DNA from: a virus
Length of the DNA: 48,932 bases
IMG/VR virus record: IMGVR_UViG_3300010151_000019
Coordinates: 1-48,932 of that record
Strand: one strand, 5' to 3'
Position numbers and translations under genes: made by a program. Shown one piece after another: positions 17,753 to 24,606 of this stretch; position 1 is the first letter of the stretch; every line of letters starts with the position of its first letter. A model generated the notes under the pieces. The model searched no databases and was not told where the DNA came from. It worked only from the letters and a program-made list of their open reading frames with translations.

Positions 17753-18338
17753 CAAAGTTTGAGAGTTCTTTTGCTAATTCTTCATTCTTTGCTGTAAGTT
17801 TGACACCATTTTGTGATGGAGCTACTCCTGTTGATTCTTTCAAATATCCATTGTCTTTCATATATTTGATATAATCTAAGAGAGCTTCTTCAGCACCAGG
17901 TTTGTTTTTAAAGATCCTAGGATGTACACGGGTATATTCTTTCCCATTTTTTCCCATTTCTTTAAATACATAGACTTTATATGGTCTGTCGGTATTAGTA
18001 AAGTGTTCGTTGAGATATGCTGCGATATCCTCAATTGGACTTTCATCAGCAGTTACCCATTTACCATTTTGATTAACTCCACCATCGAAACCTAAAGCAT
18101 CACATACTTGATTAATACGACGAACTAAGCCAGTAGGCTTAACTGTTCCGTCAACATTAAATTCAAATGATCCAGTAATTCGCATTGGTCGAGTGTAATC
18201 ACTATTATCGACATTCATATTAAATTGAAGATATACATCAGCCCAATCATACTTTGCTGATAAGTCTTCTATGTCTTTAATTCCTGCATTTTGTACTCCT
18301 AGCCAACCTGGCCCAGAAGCTGCGCGCATAATACTCAT
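17745..18338 (-). CDS. Putative ssDNA-binding protein
   Basis: 197 aa. The central segment has WADVYLQFNMNVDNSDYTRPMRITGSF as strands, then RRINQVCDALGFDGG and KVYVFKEMG...YTRVHPRIF, and a C-terminal helical part. The strand-rich core next to a RecA-like ATPase and a primase-helicase fits the single-stranded-DNA-binding proteins that accompany Sak4 ATPases in phages, although there is no acidic DxPF-type tip. The gene starts on the stop of the ATPase gene and ends on the start of the helicase gene. Role is inferred mainly from context. Confidence 0.55.
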   Translation of the reverse strand: MSIMRAASGPGWLGVQNAGIKDIEDLSAKYDWADVYLQFNMNVDNSDYTRPMRITGSFEFNVDGTVKPTGLVRRINQVCDALGFDGGVNQNGKWVTADESPIEDIAAYLNEHFTNTDRPYKVYVFKEMGKNGKEYTRVHPRIFKNKPGAEEALLDYIKYMKDNGYLKESTGVAPSQNGVKLTAKNEELAKELSNFDV

Positions 18339-19207
18339 TATTCTGCTCCTTTTTCTTTATAGGATTTTATTGTTTTCATTACATTACCGTAATCAAACAG
18401 TAATTTCTGTTGAGATAAGGGGCGCAGTCTAGATCCAACCATTCGTTCATCATAAGCTTCAAATGAAATTTCCATATCACCTGTTTCTTTATCTGCACTA
18501 GTATAGCCAATAATATCAGCTTTTGCAGTTAAGCCATATGATAATCCTCGAGGAAGGTTAGGGCCTAATTGTGCCTTATTATCTACAACCATTGTTGGTT
18601 TTGCATGGCTAATGATAATAAGATTTCCTCCAACCATTTTTAAGAATCGTTGCATTCTAACTACAATGTCAAGATTCTTTTTCCTAGCTGTGGCCCAATC
18701 AGATCCCCATTGTCCTTCTCCCATTGCACTAATACCTAAATCATCGACAACTGCGTCTTCAATCCAGGCATTTATTTGATCAATAGTGTCAAGAACAATG
18801 GTATCTATTTTGTAGTCTGCCCAGTTAGTTTCTAGGTCTTTGAGGATTTCTCCCAATGAATAGGTCTTCAGTGGTGTTCCTGCATTAGATCCATTGCGGT
18901 GGAAATAGCCACGTTCTTCTGGTGGTATTATTTCCTGTTGTGGTTCGCCATTTTTTGTAACAGCGATACCATCTTTTGTTACGGCTCTTATGGGTGGCAT
19001 GAGAGATGTGCATGTTATTACTTTAGCACCATCGACAAAATCAGAGCCAAGATCTGTGTCAATTAAAAGTACGCCCTCACTACCTTTTGGGGACCAACTA
19101 GCTGCTTGTGTGGTTTTACCAGTCTTTGGTTGTCCAATAAAATACCACGTTAAGCCTGCGGGTACCCCGTTCGTCCAGTCTGTTTTGACCGTTTGAATAT
19201 CTAACAT
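18338..19207 (-). CDS. RecA-like ATPase, Sak4 type
   Basis: 289 aa. Walker A GQPKTGKTT (25-33), then LLIDTD and Walker B TIVLD (136-140) within a single compact RecA-fold core. A later strand reads GNLIIISHAKP, as in AAA_24 / Sak4 annealing-linked ATPases. Sak4 proteins act in phage recombination together with an SSB. It is followed directly by the putative ssDNA-binding protein and the primase-helicase, forming a replication-recombination cluster. The ubiquitin-like module lies immediately upstream in the same transcription direction, 36 bases away. Confidence 0.8.
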   Translation of the reverse strand: MLDIQTVKTDWTNGVPAGLTWYFIGQPKTGKTTQAASWSPKGSEGVLLIDTDLGSDFVDGAKVITCTSLMPPIRAVTKDGIAVTKNGEPQQEIIPPEERGYFHRNGSNAGTPLKTYSLGEILKDLETNWADYKIDTIVLDTIDQINAWIEDAVVDDLGISAMGEGQWGSDWATARKKNLDIVVRMQRFLKMVGGNLIIISHAKPTMVVDNKAQLGPNLPRGLSYGLTAKADIIGYTSADKETGDMEISFEAYDERMVGSRLRPLSQQKLLFDYGNVMKTIKSYKEKGAE

Positions 19208-19243
19208 TTCGTCTCCTTTATGTAGAAATGTGGGGGTTGTAAG

Positions 19244-19897
19244 TTACGGATTCCAACGCTTCTTTTCAAGCATCATTGTTGGAAAATGAAAAGAAATTTG
19301 CCCGTGCCATGGTTGGCTCGTTACTAATTTCCGTACAGTATTAGAAATAAAACTTCCGCTCATATTACTACAATAGCTTGTTGCTTTTGCATTGCATGGT
19401 TCTATATTTCCAGCACTGTCACTATACCATTCTTTCAGGTATTTGGTTTTGGTAGGGTTCTTAAAAGTATATTGTTGATAATGTTCAGCTCCCATTCTTC
19501 CATCAATTAAGAAATCTGGTTGTTTAAGGGCCAAAATGGCCTCTACAGCCTCTTTTCTTGAAGTCATTGAATCAAAGCCTAAGATTATTATATTATCATC
19601 TTCAGGGTAATATGTAGAAAATTCTCCATTATAACACTTAATTTGAATATCAGTGTTAATATCATACAACATAGACATTAATGCGTGTGTTTTAGCTTGT
19701 CCAACATGATGTCCACAAAATTGTGAAACACCAATATTTTCTTCGCTTACTATGTCCCTGTCATATAATTTAAGAGAATCTGCACCCATACGTACCAATT
19801 GCATAGCTGCGGAACTTCCAATAGCCCCGCAGCCTAAGATATGATAAGTATAATCATTGAAATTATCTACAATGCCTTCATATCGTTGGTTCATCAT
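19244..19897 (-). CDS. E1-like (ThiF/MoeB/UBA superfamily) adenylating enzyme
   Basis: 217 aa. The Rossmann glycine loop is GCGAIGSSAA (22-31), followed by LKLYDRDIVSEENIGVSQF with D46, N54 and Q59 in the order D-x-D...N...Q that binds ATP in E1 enzymes. Then come GFDSMTSR (D109), LIDGRMGAE (D132, R134), and a Cys-bearing segment EPCNAKATSYC (C168, C176), either of which could be the thioester cysteine. It is short compared with MoeB (about 250 aa), has no rhodanese domain, and lacks the usual second CxxC zinc pair. The start overlaps the JAB stop (ATGATGA). It presumably activates the GG end of the small protein encoded at 22521-22742. Confidence 0.85.
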   Translation of the reverse strand: MMNQRYEGIVDNFNDYTYHILGCGAIGSSAAMQLVRMGADSLKLYDRDIVSEENIGVSQFCGHHVGQAKTHALMSMLYDINTDIQIKCYNGEFSTYYPEDDNIIILGFDSMTSRKEAVEAILALKQPDFLIDGRMGAEHYQQYTFKNPTKTKYLKEWYSDSAGNIEPCNAKATSYCSNMSGSFISNTVRKLVTSQPWHGQISFHFPTMMLEKKRWNP

Positions 19898-20859
19898 AGA
19901 ATGTAGTCCTCCCGATCTAAGGGTGGTGTATATTCAGCATCTAAAATACTAGTTTCTACTGCATTTTGAGCGTTCCATTTATGTTCATCGTCTACTGTGC
20001 AAATATATCTTTCAGATTCAATATAATATACAATACCATCTAATTCATCAGCAGTTTTGCAAAGTCCCACACGGTAGTTTAGCTTTTTCTTAGCTGCTTC
20101 TTTGTTAAGGTCTTTAATTACATCTTGATATACTTTAAAATCAATAGTTCCAGTGCAATAATCAGAATTAATATCATCTAATTCACCACATAAGAACTCA
20201 TATGCAATTTGCCTTTCTGTATCTTCAGGGCTAGCTCCAGCATATGAATCATTAAATAATGCAATTTGTCGAGCATCGTAAGTATATCCTTGATCACTAG
20301 ATAAGCCTATTCTATTTTCATATGTTGGATAATTTGCTGCCGTTTTCCATTGATGAGCTGTACATTTCTTTTTAACTTCATCAGTAATACTTTGTGGTAT
20401 AGTCTTTTCTTTGCCCAAGATATTTAGTGTAACATCTTGTTCAAGAGTAACTGGCTGCCAAATATTAACTCTGAATTTATATTCTTCTTTTAAGTTAACT
20501 ACTAGTGACATAGACATTTGTCCACTTGACATTTGGTCTATAGCATTCAGATCAGTTGGACTCCAAAAGGCGTCCATTGTGTGATGTGAGTGCCACCATA
20601 CGAATTGTAAGCTATCTAATTTCTTATGTTTCATAGCGGTCTTAACGTAATACTGTGCTAATTCTTCCTTATCTAATGTACAATGTGCAGCTGTAACCCT
20701 TTGTTTAAGGATTATTGGATCGCTTAATATGAAATCACCATCATCATCGCGATGGGCAATCATCATACCACCGATTTCAGCTTTAAATTGATCATAAGAA
20801 GATTTAGCATAGTTTATAACTTTATTCCAGCTTTTTTCAGCTATATAGAATTTAGCCAT
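19894..20859 (-). CDS. JAMM/JAB (MPN+) metallo-isopeptidase
   Basis: 321 aa from ATG 20859, chosen because GAAGGAG lies just upstream; the longer open frame overlaps the E2-like gene without a ribosome binding site. The JAMM signature is complete: E28 in AEIGGMM, H90 and H92 in WWHSHH, then exactly seven residues to S100 and D103 (SPTD). That is E...H-x-H-x7-S-x-x-D, the zinc site of deubiquitinases such as Rpn11 and of bacterial BilD/Cap3-type enzymes. About 200 further residues of unknown fold follow. It likely removes conjugated Ubl from targets. The gene overlaps the upstream E2-like gene by 8 bases and the E1 gene by 4. Confidence 0.88.
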   Translation of the reverse strand: MAKFYIAEKSWNKVINYAKSSYDQFKAEIGGMMIAHRDDDGDFILSDPIILKQRVTAAHCTLDKEELAQYYVKTAMKHKKLDSLQFVWWHSHHTMDAFWSPTDLNAIDQMSSGQMSMSLVVNLKEEYKFRVNIWQPVTLEQDVTLNILGKEKTIPQSITDEVKKKCTAHQWKTAANYPTYENRIGLSSDQGYTYDARQIALFNDSYAGASPEDTERQIAYEFLCGELDDINSDYCTGTIDFKVYQDVIKDLNKEAAKKKLNYRVGLCKTADELDGIVYYIESERYICTVDDEHKWNAQNAVETSILDAEYTPPLDREDYIL

Positions 20860-22444
20860 TGTTAGTATCTCCTTCTTGTTGTTGAAGATTAAGGATACGT
20901 CTAGTTCCATGAGTATCTGCCCACCATTGCATTCGTTCTGCAATTTGTTCCCTACTAGGTGTGCCATGGGGTGTATCATCATCTTCAGGTTGATTGTTTG
21001 AGTTGTTTGCTTCGTGTTCTGCCACTCTTTGAGCAACGACCTCTTCAGCCATTTCTTCATCAACAGTGAAAGTTCGTTCTCCTACTGTGTCTTCAATGTG
21101 ACGATCTAAGTCTGCTCGAATTCTATCGTGGATCTCTTGTCGTTGTTGTTGTTGGGTTGGTGTGAGTGGTGTTTCTGTGCCTTCAGGTGGTGGAGTAGGT
21201 TCAATGTCAGCTTCGCTTACAATAGATGTTTCATGACCGCTTGTAACGGTTAGTTCTTCATCAGTAATAATAGGATCTTCCATATATCTATCACATCTAT
21301 TTCTTAGTTGGCATTCAATGTCATCACAGTAATCATTTAAGGCAGCCTTTGTTTCATTATTTTCAGGAGCTAATATATTTTCGTAACTGTCATTAGTACC
21401 ACCTACATGTCTCCATAGACGTCGAGCACATCTTTCAGTATCTTGTCCCACTGAATGTTTAAATGTCTCAGAATAATGTCCTGGAATACCATATAATGCT
21501 AACCTAATATTATTTAAAGGTCGTGTACCAGGTATATTGTATCTGCACCAAGATCTAAAATGAGTGTATAATGCAACAAAGTCCATTCTTAGTGCTGCAT
21601 TAGATATGTGCGTTTGATAGTCACCTAAGCATGCATGAAACCATCCATTACTTGTGCCATTACTCCAAGGTCTTGAAATATATGGGAAACTAAGCCGCGG
21701 ATCATCTGTCGTTCGGACGATTTCATGCGTCCCTTCGCATCCTAACGCGGCATACATATTAGCCATTTCACCTATTGGTCGTATACATAACTGATTCAGA
21801 TACCTATTTAATTTAACATATAGTCTCATCTCTAAGTCTTCAAATGGAATGTCACCAATATGAGTGTTAACATTATATACTGGAATAATTACATCTTTTA
21901 GTTTTAGATTAATCATAATTTCATACTTACTCCATTCATTATTAAGAGGTTCTTCACGATGGCTGCCAATAGATACACTGATTTCAGAAGGGTTTGATTG
22001 ATTGCTTATAAAATTATTAAATGCTGTTAATTGATGTGATATAGTGTCTTGCAATGAAATGAATTTCTCTTGTAAAAGATCAGTATTATCTTGAAAAGTA
22101 ACACCTTCTCTTCTTAAACGAGCCATCATGCTATCAATTTCTATGACCTGTTCTTTCATTCTATTCCAATTCCAACTATTATTGTCACGTCGATCAAATA
22201 TTTTACTGATATTGCCACGTTTATTCCATTGTAGTATATTCTTTTCTACCATGGCACAAACGCTATCAAAAGAACCTGGTGACCATCTAAAGGTTTTTGT
22301 ACATTTCAAAGGTTTAACTTCAGGAAATCTATGTAAATAAGTACGATTGTAAGTATCTATTTTTTCAACTACTTCAGCCTGAGGTCCTAAAAGTATGTTT
22401 TCAGCTAATTCACGTATATTCGGATTAAAGTCTTGAATTAACAT
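20852..22444 (-). CDS. E2-like (UBC/RWD-fold) protein candidate with long acidic tail
   Basis: 530 aa from ATG 22444, which has GGAGG at good spacing; the open frame extends further but without such a site. The central part has strands (WSKYEIMINLKL, DVIIPVYNV) and then FPYISRPWSNG...WFHACLGDYQTHI with C272. Bacterial and phage E2-like families carry an HPH/PYI-type segment followed by CLG, then a helix and a YN motif; here WCRYNIPGTRPLNNI follows. C272 is therefore the proposed thioester cysteine. Residues about 410-530 are acidic and Pro/Thr/Gln-rich, probably disordered. The assignment rests on this motif plus the E1 and JAB neighbours; it could instead be a substrate or adaptor. Confidence 0.6.
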   Translation of the reverse strand: MLIQDFNPNIRELAENILLGPQAEVVEKIDTYNRTYLHRFPEVKPLKCTKTFRWSPGSFDSVCAMVEKNILQWNKRGNISKIFDRRDNNSWNWNRMKEQVIEIDSMMARLRREGVTFQDNTDLLQEKFISLQDTISHQLTAFNNFISNQSNPSEISVSIGSHREEPLNNEWSKYEIMINLKLKDVIIPVYNVNTHIGDIPFEDLEMRLYVKLNRYLNQLCIRPIGEMANMYAALGCEGTHEIVRTTDDPRLSFPYISRPWSNGTSNGWFHACLGDYQTHISNAALRMDFVALYTHFRSWCRYNIPGTRPLNNIRLALYGIPGHYSETFKHSVGQDTERCARRLWRHVGGTNDSYENILAPENNETKAALNDYCDDIECQLRNRCDRYMEDPIITDEELTVTSGHETSIVSEADIEPTPPPEGTETPLTPTQQQQRQEIHDRIRADLDRHIEDTVGERTFTVDEEMAEEVVAQRVAEHEANNSNNQPEDDDTPHGTPSREQIAERMQWWADTHGTRRILNLQQQEGDTNNG

Positions 22445-22462
22445 AAGTACCTCCATATTAGA

Positions 22463-22500
22463 GAAGGGTGAATAAAATAATGTTATCTTACTCACCCTTC
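22463..22500 (-). promoter_or_regulatory. Hairpin between Ubl and E2-like genes
   Basis: A 13-bp stem with one G-U pair joins 22463-22475 to 22488-22500 around a 12-base loop. It sits 20 bases after the Ubl stop and upstream of the E2-like ribosome binding site. No T-run follows on the minus strand. It could stabilise or process the upstream message and so raise Ubl above the enzymes. Confidence 0.5.
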
Positions 22501-22520
22501 AAGGTTATTTATTAAAGCTG

Positions 22521-22742
22521 TTAGCCCCCTGTCTTATCTTCGGTTACTACAGCAACATGGTCTGCTTTGTCAGGATCTGTGGTATCTTTAAAGATTGTAG
22601 AATCCTTAGCAATTACACCATTTACATTAACAGTTGAATCAGCAGGAATATTCTTCTCCCCACGAAAACCTCCAACATTAACAGCATCAATCTGACAGTC
22701 TGCAAAGTTGGTGGTATTATTCATAAGTTTAATTAGTGGCAT
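22521..22742 (-). CDS. Putative ubiquitin-like modifier ending in Gly-Gly
   Basis: 73 aa, close to ubiquitin (76), ThiS (66) and MoaD (81). The protein ends exactly at KTGG-stop, so no proteolytic trimming would be needed. The last 36 residues follow the ThiS/MoaD pattern: a strand VNVNG, a loop, IFKD, then ADHVAVVTEDKTGG, matching the family's NG...L.DGD.V......GG. The N-terminal half is less typical and its helix is not obvious. It is encoded first in the E2-JAB-E1 gene set, has a very strong AAGGAGG site, and is bracketed by RNA hairpins. The Ubl identity is inference from the terminus, size and operon; an unrelated small protein with a chance GG end remains possible. Confidence 0.6.
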   Translation of the reverse strand: MPLIKLMNNTTNFADCQIDAVNVGGFRGEKNIPADSTVNVNGVIAKDSTIFKDTTDPDKADHVAVVTEDKTGG

Positions 22743-22777
22743 TGATGTGCCTCCTTATTATTGTATGGTTTATGGTT

Positions 22778-22857
22778 TAAGTTCACAATCGGTTGGTAGC
22801 TTTGTTTTATACCGATAAATCATTCCCCTTAGCGTTGTGTCGACGCTTGTGAACTTA
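22778..22857 (-). ncRNA. Three-way-junction RNA element upstream of the Ubl gene
   Basis: An 11-bp perfect inverted repeat (22778-22788 with 22847-22857) closes a region holding two further hairpins on the minus-strand transcript: GCGT/ACGC near 22832-22846, and TCGGT/ACCGA spanning roughly 22789-22815. The closing stem begins on the stop codon of the 84-aa gene, and the element ends about 35 bases before the Ubl start codon. It has the look of a structured 5' leader (processing site, riboswitch-like or protein-binding element). Confidence 0.5.
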
Positions 22858-23109
22858 TTTTACACGAAATACGCGAGTACATTTGCCAATATGACCTCTT
22901 CCTACAACCTGTTCAGTAATAAACTTTGTACCCTTATTACGCTTATTATAAGCTGCAATACGGGAACTAACTGTACCTGGTTTAAGCTCAGCATGACGAA
23001 TATCAATGAAATATGTACTTCCTTCTTTTGATACTTGAAGGTCAGCAAGAGGTAATCTCATTAACCTGCCGCGTGTTGGGAGTTTAGTCCCTGTTTGTAT
23101 TTTGAACAT
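22855..23109 (-). CDS. Hypothetical basic protein, 84 aa
   Basis: The ATG is preceded by AAGGAG. The product is strongly basic, with strands and a segment VSSRIAAYNKRNKGTKFITEQV before a C-terminal GKCTRVFRVK. The SRI-AYNKR-KGxKF spacing suggests a small nucleic-acid-binding fold, which is my inference. The gene overlaps the upstream 62-aa gene by 26 bases, and its stop forms part of the junction RNA element. Confidence 0.65.
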   Translation of the reverse strand: MFKIQTGTKLPTRGRLMRLPLADLQVSKEGSTYFIDIRHAELKPGTVSSRIAAYNKRNKGTKFITEQVVGRGHIGKCTRVFRVK

Positions 23110-23272
23110 AATGCTCCTTATTTAGTATGTGATAGTTTCTAACGACCATCTCCAGAGCAGCTAGATAACCTTGGTTATATTGCCACTCTCCTTGGAGTCT
23201 AGATGGAACTGAATCACCGTAAGCTTGGTCTACCTTACGACAATGTTTAATGATTTGAGTTATTTCAACCAT
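23084..23272 (-). CDS. Hypothetical protein, 62 aa
   Basis: Starts after a consensus AAGGAGG. Helical, with WQYNQGYLAALEMVVRNY, a pattern (YNQGYxxALE) I have seen in short phage early proteins of unknown role. It follows the 480-base non-coding stretch and has a branched hairpin region just upstream of its ribosome binding site. Confidence 0.65.
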   Translation of the reverse strand: MVEITQIIKHCRKVDQAYGDSVPSRLQGEWQYNQGYLAALEMVVRNYHILNKEHYVQNTNRD

Positions 23273-23753
23273 TATTACCTCCTTATTTATAAAATAGATA
23301 GGGAGAGTATGAAGCCTCTGAATTCATCAGAGAACAGATACTACGTCTAGCATCCATCTGCAACACAGCCTCTCCCAAGTTAGAGTGGGTGATTTATTTA
23401 TACTGATACACCCACGCCTCAGTAACAGTCAGGCTAATTATAGCCCCTGATGTCAGCATTCAAGTAAACGTTAGCCCCTCATCCCGCAAACAGGATGTTA
23501 ACCGTGTGTGTTTATAGTCTAACATATAATAGGACGCTAGCTTTATTACAGCAATAACCTATCAGGGATGCCCAGCATTTTTACTTCATAATCCTGGAGT
23601 AGGTATCCATAACGGAATCAAATCGGCAGGAAAGAAGTTCATCGGTGCGTTTACAATAAATGGGGCTAAAGACCAAGGGAGATCTCTAGCCCCTGAGGTA
23701 CACGGCACTGTCACGACAATCGCAACTTTGCCTTGTTTGGCATGTGTGCCTGA
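23273..23753 (-). ncRNA. 480-base non-coding, hairpin-rich segment
   Basis: I find no gene with start and ribosome binding site here. What is visible is structure. A GGGAGAG/CTCTCCC closing stem (23301-23307 with 23370-23376) encloses two hairpins (23316-23332 and 23335-23360). A 7-bp hairpin lies at 23385-23415. A hairpin pairs TCAGG-CTA with the first TAGCCCCTGA (about 23429-23450). A 7-bp hairpin lies at 23662-23693. TAGCCCCTGA occurs at 23441 and 23687, with a one-mismatch copy at 23472. This could be one or more small RNAs or long structured leaders. Strand is assumed from the flanking genes. Confidence 0.4.
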
Positions 23754-23945
23754 TTACCACGCTTTCGCAGGAAATAATCTATTTGTGTCCTTGCGGTGGT
23801 TCCCCTGTTTGTGGTATATTGCATATAATTGGCTTAAACTAAATGCTTGGAAGCGTGACTTTGGTTCATTTGGCCATCGTTTACATGCCCACGCTACGAG
23901 TTCATACTTATATTTATAAGGACATACATCACTCATCTTTGACAT
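23754..23945 (-). CDS. Hypothetical protein, 63 aa
   Basis: AAGGAGG precedes the ATG, which lies inside the last codons of the 66-aa gene upstream. The product is basic and aromatic (YKYELVAWACKRWPNEPKSRF, then LSQLYAIYHKQGN), a pattern typical of very short phage helical proteins. The opposite strand is also open but has no such site. The same frame stays open for 55 codons after its TAA stop (see findings). Confidence 0.6.
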   Translation of the reverse strand: MSKMSDVCPYKYKYELVAWACKRWPNEPKSRFQAFSLSQLYAIYHKQGNHRKDTNRLFPAKAW

Positions 23946-24129
23946 TATTAAGGCCTCCTTTTATAAGTTCAGCGACTTGGAGCACTTTATCAAATGGAAC
24001 ATAAGTGTCTTTAAAATAAACCTGTTGCTTTTCTTCATCAATTTCCACAGTTATACGTGGTTCAGTTGCTATTATTTCCACTTTATCAAAGTTATTACGA
24101 ATGCGCTTAAATGTCAATTTATTAGCCAT
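23929..24129 (-). CDS. Hypothetical protein, 66 aa
   Basis: ATG after TAAGGAGA. Two strands with charged residues (DKVEIIATEPRITVEIDEEKQQVYF) and a C-terminal helix (FDKVLQVAELIKGGL). No family recognised. It shares a 17-base overlap with the 63-aa gene downstream, so the pair is coupled. Confidence 0.65.
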   Translation of the reverse strand: MANKLTFKRIRNNFDKVEIIATEPRITVEIDEEKQQVYFKDTYVPFDKVLQVAELIKGGLNNVKDE

Positions 24130-24266
24130 GTTGTCTCCTTATGAGTTGTTAGTTAAAAGAAATGTGAAAGGAGCAGGCTAAGTCTATGAGGATGATCAGT
24201 TGCCCATATTCTATGTCGCCTACTCCCAGTTACGGTCGGTCATGACCTGAAATATAAAGAAATGTG

Positions 24267-24295
24267 GCCACTTTTGGGTTTGAAGGATAAGTGGC
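24267..24295 (-). terminator. Possible weak terminator hairpin
   Basis: A 7-bp perfect stem (24267-24273 with 24289-24295) lies downstream of the 51-aa gene on the minus strand and is followed by a T-rich but interrupted stretch. The surrounding 24130-24360 holds no gene that I can support. A 10-bp palindrome (GGTCATGACC) lies at 24238-24247. Confidence 0.3.
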
Positions 24296-24360
24296 AGAAC
24301 CCCCGCGTTTATGTCAATACATAGATGGCATATAGTCTCCAAGTTAAGAGTTATGTATTA

Positions 24361-24516
24361 TTAGTTACGATAGTAATCTCTTGCAGATTTCGCTGCAATG
24401 CCAAGGTCTTTATTTTCATTAACCTTTGCCACTTCTACCACTTGATGATTGAATACATTCAAAAAGCGAAAGTAAGAGATTTTCTTGCGTTTAACAGTCC
24501 CAAGATAGTGTATCAA
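24361..24516 (-). CDS. Small hypothetical protein with TTG start, 51 aa
   Basis: The frame starts with TTG at 24516, preceded by GGAGG at 5 bases. The product is basic at the N-terminus (GTVKRKKISYFRF) and ends in a helix reading LGIAAKSARDYYRN, which looks like real protein sequence. It lies between a strong terminator and a weaker hairpin, as an apparently separate transcript. A plus-strand frame covers the same bases but lacks a ribosome binding site. Confidence 0.55.
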   Translation of the reverse strand: MIHYLGTVKRKKISYFRFLNVFNHQVVEVAKVNENKDLGIAAKSARDYYRN

Positions 24517-24553
24517 GTGTACCTCCACATATTAGGGGTGTGTGTAATAAAGT

Positions 24554-24582
24554 AAAAAAGGAGGGCCGTTAAGCCCCCCTCT
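24554..24582 (-). terminator. Intrinsic terminator
   Basis: On the minus strand a 10-bp G/C-rich stem (24573-24582 with 24557-24566, two G-U pairs) closes a 6-base loop and runs into six T residues. It lies 25 bases after the stop of the 128-aa gene, ending that gene as a single-gene transcript. It is the clearest terminator in the window. Confidence 0.85.
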
Positions 24583-24606
24583 AGGATGTTGCGTACTATC
24601 GCACTG

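Noticed and set aside
23316-23345. CTGATGA motif on the minus strand, considered as a hammerhead ribozyme core
   Set aside because: The required GAAA and the matching stems I and III are not present; the motif belongs to a simple hairpin.
23728-23919. 63-codon plus-strand frame opposite the 63-aa gene
   Set aside because: No ribosome binding site on the plus strand, whereas the minus-strand gene has AAGGAGG and overlaps its neighbour.
24325-24555. 76-codon plus-strand reading frame
   Set aside because: No ribosome binding site, reads into the minus-strand terminator, and lies antisense to the better supported 51-aa gene.
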